The notes under the pieces are model-generated. The model was given only the letters and a program-made list of their open reading frames with translations, did not search any database and was not told the origin of the DNA. Below are positions 59,578 through 64,000 of a DNA stretch of 64,000 nucleotides, one piece after another (position 1 is the first letter of the stretch; every line of letters starts with the position of its first letter). The DNA is taken from contig CAZCFO010000006.1 in NCBI GenBank assembly GCA_964497975.1, positions 9,304 to 73,303 of the forward strand. The letters are read 5' to 3'. This DNA is from JABFSS01 sp964497975 (GTDB taxonomy: Bacteria; Patescibacteriota; Gracilibacteria; Peribacterales; Peribacteraceae). The position numbers were made by a program, and so were the translations under genes.

Positions 59578-59865
59578 TTATTTCGTCATCCCTTTCTCCA
59601 AAAGCTCCTTACCCTCCTTTATATACTCCATCCCCTTCTGCACCTGGTCCGCGCGCTTCTGCACCTCCTCTATGGTCTCTTTCCCCTTCTGCACGCCCAT
59701 CTTCCCCAGCTCGATCGTCGCCGACGCCTGACGTCCTGCCTCGAGCAGAAAGCCCGTGGCCGTGTGGACGGCGTCGCGCAGGGAACCTGAGCCCGTCAGA
59801 GGAAGCTCTCCCGAAAGAGAGCAGCCGGCGAGGAGAAGAGCGGCAAGAATCACTCGAAGTTTCAT
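59578..59865 (-). CDS. Small helical lipoprotein
   Basis: A 95-residue protein. The lipoprotein signal is MKLRVILAALLLAGC (lipobox LLAGC). The mature part (about 80 residues) is helical and Lys/Glu-rich (ASATIELGKMGVQKGKETIEEVQKRADQVQKGMEYIKEGKELLEKG), with a possible coiled coil. The start is fixed by TGCTATTCT ending 7 bases before the ATG. The function is unknown. Confidence 0.75.
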   Translation of the reverse strand: MKLRVILAALLLAGCSLSGELPLTGSGSLRDAVHTATGFLLEAGRQASATIELGKMGVQKGKETIEEVQKRADQVQKGMEYIKEGKELLEKGMTK

Positions 59866-59872
59866 GGGAGGA

Positions 59873-59881
59873 AGAATAGCA
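59873..59881 (-). promoter_or_regulatory. Extended -10 of the small lipoprotein gene (leaderless geometry)
   Basis: TGCTATTCT on the minus strand, 7 bases (TCCTCCC), then ATG. Confidence 0.6.
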
Positions 59882-59887
59882 CGTACG

Positions 59888-59953
59888 ACGAATAACGAAT
59901 TACGAATCATGGATACGTATAAAAGAAGATTCACGATTCAGAATTCATGATTC
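59888..59953. repeat. Word-hairpin, 7-base word GAATNAC (copy 4)
   Basis: GAATAAC, GAATTAC, GAATCAT face GAATCAT, GAATTCT, GAATCGT read from the other strand. The loop is ATACGTATAAAAG. Confidence 0.8.
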
Positions 59954-59962
59954 CCGCCGCGG

Positions 59963-60349
59963 TCAGGCAATCCTCGTATCCGTCACCGGGCCCTGGCTGG
60001 AGCTTGCGCCCAGCTTCTGGAAGATCTTCTCGAAGGAGCCGCCGTTCTTCTCGAGCGCGGCGCGAAGCGAAGCGAGCTCGTCATCTTTGAGCTGCAGGCT
60101 GGACGAGGCGTTGACGAGCTGGCTGCCTTCGACTGTGGACGTCATCATCTTCTGCGTTCCCTGGAGGGAGGCATGCAGGACGATGTACGCATCGCAGGTG
60201 TCGCACTTGAGCTGCAGCAGCAGGAAATCGTCCGCAGCCATGCGGACGGAGGGGAAATCGACGGGCACGCGCTTGCCGCACTGGGGGCAACGCATCTGCT
60301 GTTCGATGCGGCGGATGATCTGCTGGAACGTGTGGGGGTCCATTTCCAT
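59963..60349 (-). CDS. Zinc-ribbon protein of unknown function (128 aa)
   Basis: It starts MEMDPHTFQQIIRRIEQQMRCPQCGKRVPVDF and continues ...LLLQLKCDTCDAYIVLHAS, so two CxxC knuckles form one zinc ribbon. A helical tail (LKDDELASLRAALEKNGGSFEKIFQKLG) recalls helix-loop regions of small regulators. The start at 60349 is fixed by an extended -10 ending 7 bases before it; the earlier ATG lies within the -10. The family was not recognised. A DNA-, RNA- or protein-binding adaptor is possible. Confidence 0.75.
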   Translation of the reverse strand: MEMDPHTFQQIIRRIEQQMRCPQCGKRVPVDFPSVRMAADDFLLLQLKCDTCDAYIVLHASLQGTQKMMTSTVEGSQLVNASSSLQLKDDELASLRAALEKNGGSFEKIFQKLGASSSQGPVTDTRIA

Positions 60350-60356
60350 CACCGTC

Positions 60357-60365
60357 ATTCTACCA
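60357..60365 (-). promoter_or_regulatory. Extended -10 of the zinc-ribbon gene (leaderless geometry)
   Basis: TGGTAGAAT on the minus strand, 7 bases, then ATG at 60349. Confidence 0.55.
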
Positions 60366-60429
60366 CGAAAGCACCCGAATGAGAATATTTTCCCGGGAAA
60401 ATGGACGCCGCCTTCCCACGGAAATCGGG

Positions 60430-60496
60430 AACTCACCATTCACCGCTTCCAACTCGCAAATATCGCTTGTGCGTTGCGGGTTGAGAGTTGTGAGTT
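60430..60496. repeat. Word-hairpin, 7-base word AACTCAC (copy 3)
   Basis: AACTCAC-type words on the left face AACTCAC, AACTCTC, AACCCGC, AACGCAC read from the right arm. It lies between divergent genes, so it cannot be only a terminator. Confidence 0.8.
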
Positions 60497-60524
60497 CGTT
60501 TCGATGTAGGATAGCATCAAGGTC

Positions 60525-61052
60525 ATGAATCCGAGTCAAGGCAGACCGCTCTTCGGGATCACCTTCGTGTCCGCCGTGACCCTCTCGGTGGTCGTGCTGC
60601 TCAGCGCCCGGACGAGCGCCCTGCGGGCGGATCTGGAGGCGAAGAGACTGGCCCGGACGGCGGAGATCGCGGTGGAGCACGCCGATCCGCTGACCCTGGC
60701 GATCCACCTGAGCAGCGGAACCCGCGAAGGCATCGTGGAACTGCGGACGGACGGCGCCGAGACCGCGCGCGTCAGCGTTCCGTCGGCATGGGAACTCCGT
60801 GAGGTGCGGGGAGGGGCTCTTTCCAGCGTCACGCATGATCCCGAAACCATGGGATTCCTGCGGTGGAACCTTCCGGGGAACGTCACGGCCTCCTTCCGGG
60901 TGACCGATACCGCTTCGTTCTCCATCCGCAACCCCTCGGAGTCTCCCCTCCTCGTCCTCGCCAAGCGCGTGAACGTGCGCACGGGGGCCGTGGAGGAGGA
61001 AAGCGTGATGGTGACGGAGGGGACGGTGAGGTTGTGGGCGGACAACGAATGA
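60525..61052 (+). CDS. Single-pass exported protein of unknown function (175 aa)
   Basis: The N-terminal anchor is FGITFVSAVTLSVVVLLSA, followed by an outside domain predicted mainly beta (EGIVELRTDGAETARVSVP, MGFLRWNLPGNVTASFRVTDTASFSIRNPSESPLLVLAKRVNV). It recalls an Ig-like or carbohydrate-binding sandwich, but no family was recognised. A TAGGAT box ends 12 bases before the ATG. It is convergent with the giant cysteine-rich gene and may belong to the same surface system. The TGA stop lies inside the first word of the following hairpin. Confidence 0.7.
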   Translation: MNPSQGRPLFGITFVSAVTLSVVVLLSARTSALRADLEAKRLARTAEIAVEHADPLTLAIHLSSGTREGIVELRTDGAETARVSVPSAWELREVRGGALSSVTHDPETMGFLRWNLPGNVTASFRVTDTASFSIRNPSESPLLVLAKRVNVRTGAVEEESVMVTEGTVRLWADNE

Positions 61053-61122
61053 CCGAATAACGAATTACGAATAGCGAATGACGAATTTTACGAACATTCG
61101 TAATTCGTAATTCGTAATTCCT
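61047..61122. repeat. Word-hairpin, 7-base word GAATNAC (copy 5)
   Basis: The longest run: six GAATNNN words on the left and four ATTCGTA-type words on the right. The first word GAATGAC contains the stop of the upstream gene, and the right end touches the stop of the convergent gene. Confidence 0.9.
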
Positions 61123-64000
61123 ATTTCCGACGTTTCTTGCGCATCCACGCCCAGCCCGCGGCGGCTCCCACGGCCATGGCGCCGATCGCTCCCGGGCCCG
61201 TGCGGCCGGCCGGAGCGTGGCTCTGGGCGATGGCGCTCGCGTTGAGCGGCGAGAGCGGGAGATCGATGGCCACCGTCTTCACCTCGATGCGGCACTGGCG
61301 GTCGCACCCGTCGCCGCTGACGCCGTTGCCGTCGTCGCACTGCTCATTGCGGTCCGCGATCGCGTCGCCGCAGCGGGGGTTGCGGCAGTCGGTGCGGCAG
61401 CGGTCCGCGACGACGTCGCTGTTGTCGGGCCCCTGGTCGCACTCCTCTCCGGCATCGAGCTTGCGGTTGCCGCAGAGATCAAGACACGTCCCGTCATTGC
61501 ACTTGCGGCTGGCGCACTGGTCGTCGGCGGTGCACGGCTGGCAGACGTTGCCGAAGCAGCGGTTGCTCTCGCAGTTGCGGTCCTCCTGGCATTCCCTGCC
61601 GTTCTCGCGGCGGCAGCGGCTGCTGCAGCCGTCGCCGTTGACCAGGTTGCCGTCATCGCAGGCTTCCTTCAGCTCGACGATGCCGTTGCCGCATGCCGGC
61701 GGCGGCGTGCACTTGCGGGCGATGCAGAGCCTCTCGTCGCCGCAGTCGCCGTCATGGTTGCACGCGACGCAGATGTTGTTGATGCAGAGGCCGCTCTGGC
61801 ACTGCCGGTCTTCCGTGCAGCCGCCGCCGTTGGGCGTGGCCCCGTCGGGCAGGGCGCAGTTGCAGCAACGTCCCGTGCAGCTGTTCTCGCCGCAGGTCTC
61901 ACCGCAGGTGAGGACGGTGCCCTCCGGACAGCCGATGTTGATATTGCGGCAGATCTGCTGGGGGGGCAGAACGTCCATCACGACGCACAGCCTGTCCTCG
62001 CCGCACAGAGGCACGCCCGCCGAGGTGCAGCTGTCGGGGAATTCCCTGCAGAAATCGGCGTAGGGGTTGGGGGGCAGACGCCTCTCCAGGGGGATGACGG
62101 CGCAGTTGCAGCACCTGCCGCCGGTGCAGCTGTTGTCGCTGCACGATTCGCCGCAGAGAAGCTCTGTTCCGTCGGGACACAGGATGCCGATGTTGCGGCA
62201 CAGGTTTTCGCCCGGCCTGACGTCCATGTTGATGCAGAGGCTGTCGGGGCCGCAAAGCGCGGGCGGGGGCTCGGCCAGGACGCGGTCGGCGTCGAACACG
62301 CAGTTGCAGCACTGGCCGGTGCAGGAATTCTCGCCGCAGGCCTCGCCGCACTGGAGCGTGGAGCCGGAGGGGCAGTCGAGGCCGATCTCGCGGCACGAGT
62401 TGAGGTCCGTGCGGACGTCGAGGCGCATGCAGATGCTGTCGGGTCCGCAGGAGGAGATAACGGGTTCGGGTTCGGGTTCGGGCTCGGGCAGCGGCGCATC
62501 GGGAGCGCGGCTTTCGTCGAACACGCAGTTGCAGCACTGGCCCGTGCAGCTGTCGGCGCCGCAGGTTTCGCCGCACTGGAGCGTGGCGCCCGCGGGACAC
62601 TCGATGCCGACGTCGCGGCACATATTGAGGCCGGGACGGACGTCGAGGCGGACGCACAGGCTGTCGGGACCGCAGGTGGCGTCCTCGATGACGGGAGGCG
62701 GCGGGACGGATGCTGCCGACGACGAGACACTGCTGGAGGCGACGGCGTTCGGATCCAGCACGCAGTTGCAGCAGCGGCCGGTGCAGCTGTCGGCACCGCA
62801 GGACTCGCCGCACTGGAGGCTGGTGCCCGCGGGACAGCGCAGGATGATGTCGCGGCACATGTTCTGGGAGGTGCGGACATCCAGGCGCATGCACAGGGTG
62901 TTGGGCGCGCATTGCGGAGCGGAGGACGACGTGACCGTCGAGATGATGGACGACGCGGAACCGCACTGTTCTGGGAACTGGAGACAGAAGGCCGAGAGGC
63001 TGCTATCAGCCGAACTGAATCCGGCCGAGGTGCCGCTCACGCTCGTGCGGCTTGCACTGAGGCTTGTCGACGTGCTGGAGATTCCCGACGTGCGCGTGCT
63101 GCTGGTGGCACTCGTCCCGGACGTTCCGGAGGTCGACGTGGAGCTGGTCCGGGAGGAGGTGCCGGATGTCGAAACGCCGCTGGTCACGCTGCTTCCCCCG
63201 CTGGTCCGGACGGAGCTCGCGGAGCTGCATAGCGACGGGAATTGCTCGCAGGTCGCCCGCGGCAGGCACCGGACGCACTCGCCGCTGCAGGAGGTGTTGC
63301 CGCAGGTGTCCTGGGCATACTGCGGAACCGCGCCCTCCGGGCATTCGACCGTCACGTCCTTGCAGACATTCGACCGCGGATCGAGGAACTTCGTGCAGAT
63401 GGAGTTGTTCGGGCAGGCCGCGAAGAACACAGAGGAGGACGTGCCGCTTCCGGGACTCGTGCGGCTTGCGCTGAGGCTTGTCGACATGCTGGAGCTCGAG
63501 GAGCGGCAGGCGGCCGGGAATTCCAGGCAGAACGGCGAGATGCTGCTGCTCGTGGAGGAGCGGATCGAACTCGTCAGGCTGGTCCTGGAGGATGCTCCGG
63601 ACGTCGAGGCCAGACTGGTGCTCGTGGAACTGGTCCTGGATGCGCCGGAGGTCGACGTGCCGCCCGTGCTGGTGCGGCTCGTGGACGTGCTGGAACTGAC
63701 GGACTGGCATGCGGAGGGGAACTCGAGACAGAAGGGCGAGATGCTGCTGCTCGTGGAGGAGCGGATCGAGCTCGTGAGGCTGGTCCTCGAGGACGTGCCG
63801 GAAATCGACGTGGACGTCGTGCTCGTACGGCTTGTGCTGAAACTTGTCGACGTGCTGGACGTTCCGGAAGTCGAGGTACTGCTGGACGTGCCCGAAGTGA
63901 GCGCGCTGCTCGTCACGCTGGTCCTGGACGAAGTTCCGGATGTGGAGGTCGAGCTGGTGCGCGAGGACGTACCGGATGTGGAGGTCGAACTGGTCCTGGA
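61121..64000 (-). CDS. Giant Ser/Thr- and Cys-rich surface protein, 5' end outside window
   Basis: At least 959 residues; the frame stays open to the window edge. From the N-terminal side it has long Ser/Thr runs of SRTSSTSTSGTSS type, split by short FCLEFPxxC segments. Next come six copies of a roughly 54-residue unit with ten cysteines (CGPDSLCxRLDVRxxxxxCRDxxxxCPxGxxLxCGExCGxxSCTGxCCNC). Then three CGNGxxExxExCDDGN-type units follow. The end APAGRTGPG, a hydrophobic helix and KKRRK resembles a sortase sorting signal. Export and wall anchoring are inferred; the ligand is unknown. Confidence 0.85.
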   Translation of the reverse strand, partial: SRTSSTSTSGTSSRTSSTSTSGTSSRTSVTSSALTSGTSSSTSTSGTSSTSTSFSTSRTSTTSTSISGTSSRTSLTSSIRSSTSSSISPFCLEFPSACQSVSSSTSTSRTSTGGTSTSGASRTSSTSTSLASTSGASSRTSLTSSIRSSTSSSISPFCLEFPAACRSSSSSMSTSLSASRTSPGSGTSSSVFFAACPNNSICTKFLDPRSNVCKDVTVECPEGAVPQYAQDTCGNTSCSGECVRCLPRATCEQFPSLCSSASSVRTSGGSSVTSGVSTSGTSSRTSSTSTSGTSGTSATSSTRTSGISSTSTSLSASRTSVSGTSAGFSSADSSLSAFCLQFPEQCGSASSIISTVTSSSAPQCAPNTLCMRLDVRTSQNMCRDIILRCPAGTSLQCGESCGADSCTGRCCNCVLDPNAVASSSVSSSAASVPPPPVIEDATCGPDSLCVRLDVRPGLNMCRDVGIECPAGATLQCGETCGADSCTGQCCNCVFDESRAPDAPLPEPEPEPEPVISSCGPDSICMRLDVRTDLNSCREIGLDCPSGSTLQCGEACGENSCTGQCCNCVFDADRVLAEPPPALCGPDSLCINMDVRPGENLCRNIGILCPDGTELLCGESCSDNSCTGGRCCNCAVIPLERRLPPNPYADFCREFPDSCTSAGVPLCGEDRLCVVMDVLPPQQICRNINIGCPEGTVLTCGETCGENSCTGRCCNCALPDGATPNGGGCTEDRQCQSGLCINNICVACNHDGDCGDERLCIARKCTPPPACGNGIVELKEACDDGNLVNGDGCSSRCRRENGRECQEDRNCESNRCFGNVCQPCTADDQCASRKCNDGTCLDLCGNRKLDAGEECDQGPDNSDVVADRCRTDCRNPRCGDAIADRNEQCDDGNGVSGDGCDRQCRIEVKTVAIDLPLSPLNASAIAQSHAPAGRTGPGAIGAMAVGAAAGWAWMRKKRRK

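Overview
The window looks like chromosomal DNA from a GC-rich member of the Candidate Phyla Radiation (Patescibacteria), most likely the Peribacteria/Peregrinibacteria. I base this on the gene set rather than on a marker search. The pointers are housekeeping genes mixed with surface proteins built from CGDGxxxxxExCDDGN cysteine repeats, SLH and sortase domains, a VirD4-like ATPase, a class II (B12) ribonucleotide reductase, and a short ATP synthase delta subunit. UGA is used as a stop (atpE, atpF), so this is the standard bacterial code, not code 25.

Layout: 1-6.4 kb holds the end of hisS, gyrB, rpsU and a Ca2+-type P-type ATPase. 6.4-15.4 kb holds an SLH protein, a 540-base cluster of inverted repeats, and a complete F1Fo ATP synthase operon in the order D-C-I-(HTH-like)-B-E-F-H-A-G. 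15.5-19.5 kb encodes three membrane or secreted proteins (DedA/VTT, S41 protease, PrsW). 19.6-25.8 kb holds two small unknown genes, glyS, two unknown exported proteins, rpsB and tsf. 25.9-37.6 kb is accessory and surface-related: a cysteine-repeat membrane protein, a lone receiver domain, a phospholipase D-like protein, a VirD4-like ATPase, an SLH-sortase fusion followed by a putative zinc protease and a methyltransferase-like gene, ychF, an RNHCP protein and a lipoprotein. 37.7-43.9 kb holds nrdJ, a flavin reductase, ribD and a TrpR-family regulator. 44-47.3 kb holds two large unknown genes. 47.3-51.3 kb is a str-like cluster (rpsL, rpsG, a small ORF, an unknown gene, fusA). 51.5-59.2 kb holds two paralogous exported proteins and a solitary rpoC. 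59.5-64 kb holds small exported or zinc-ribbon proteins and the 3' part of a giant Ser/Thr- and Cys-rich surface protein.

Two window-wide patterns stand out. First, many intergenic gaps contain a long imperfect hairpin whose two arms are tandem runs of a degenerate 7-, 8- or 9-base word. At least seven words are used, and several elements begin exactly at a stop codon or encode the last codons of the gene. Second, I see no convincing Shine-Dalgarno sequence before any start I checked. Many genes instead have an extended -10 promoter (TGnTATACT-like) ending 6-7 bases before the ATG, which predicts leaderless mRNAs. Genes with a leader usually carry a C-rich tract just upstream of the ATG.

The most specific local prediction is a small regulon: a TrpR-family protein with matching CTAGTGTAG-core palindromes in front of its own gene and in front of ribD. 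All functions are assigned by reading translated sequence and recalling family motifs; no database search was run.
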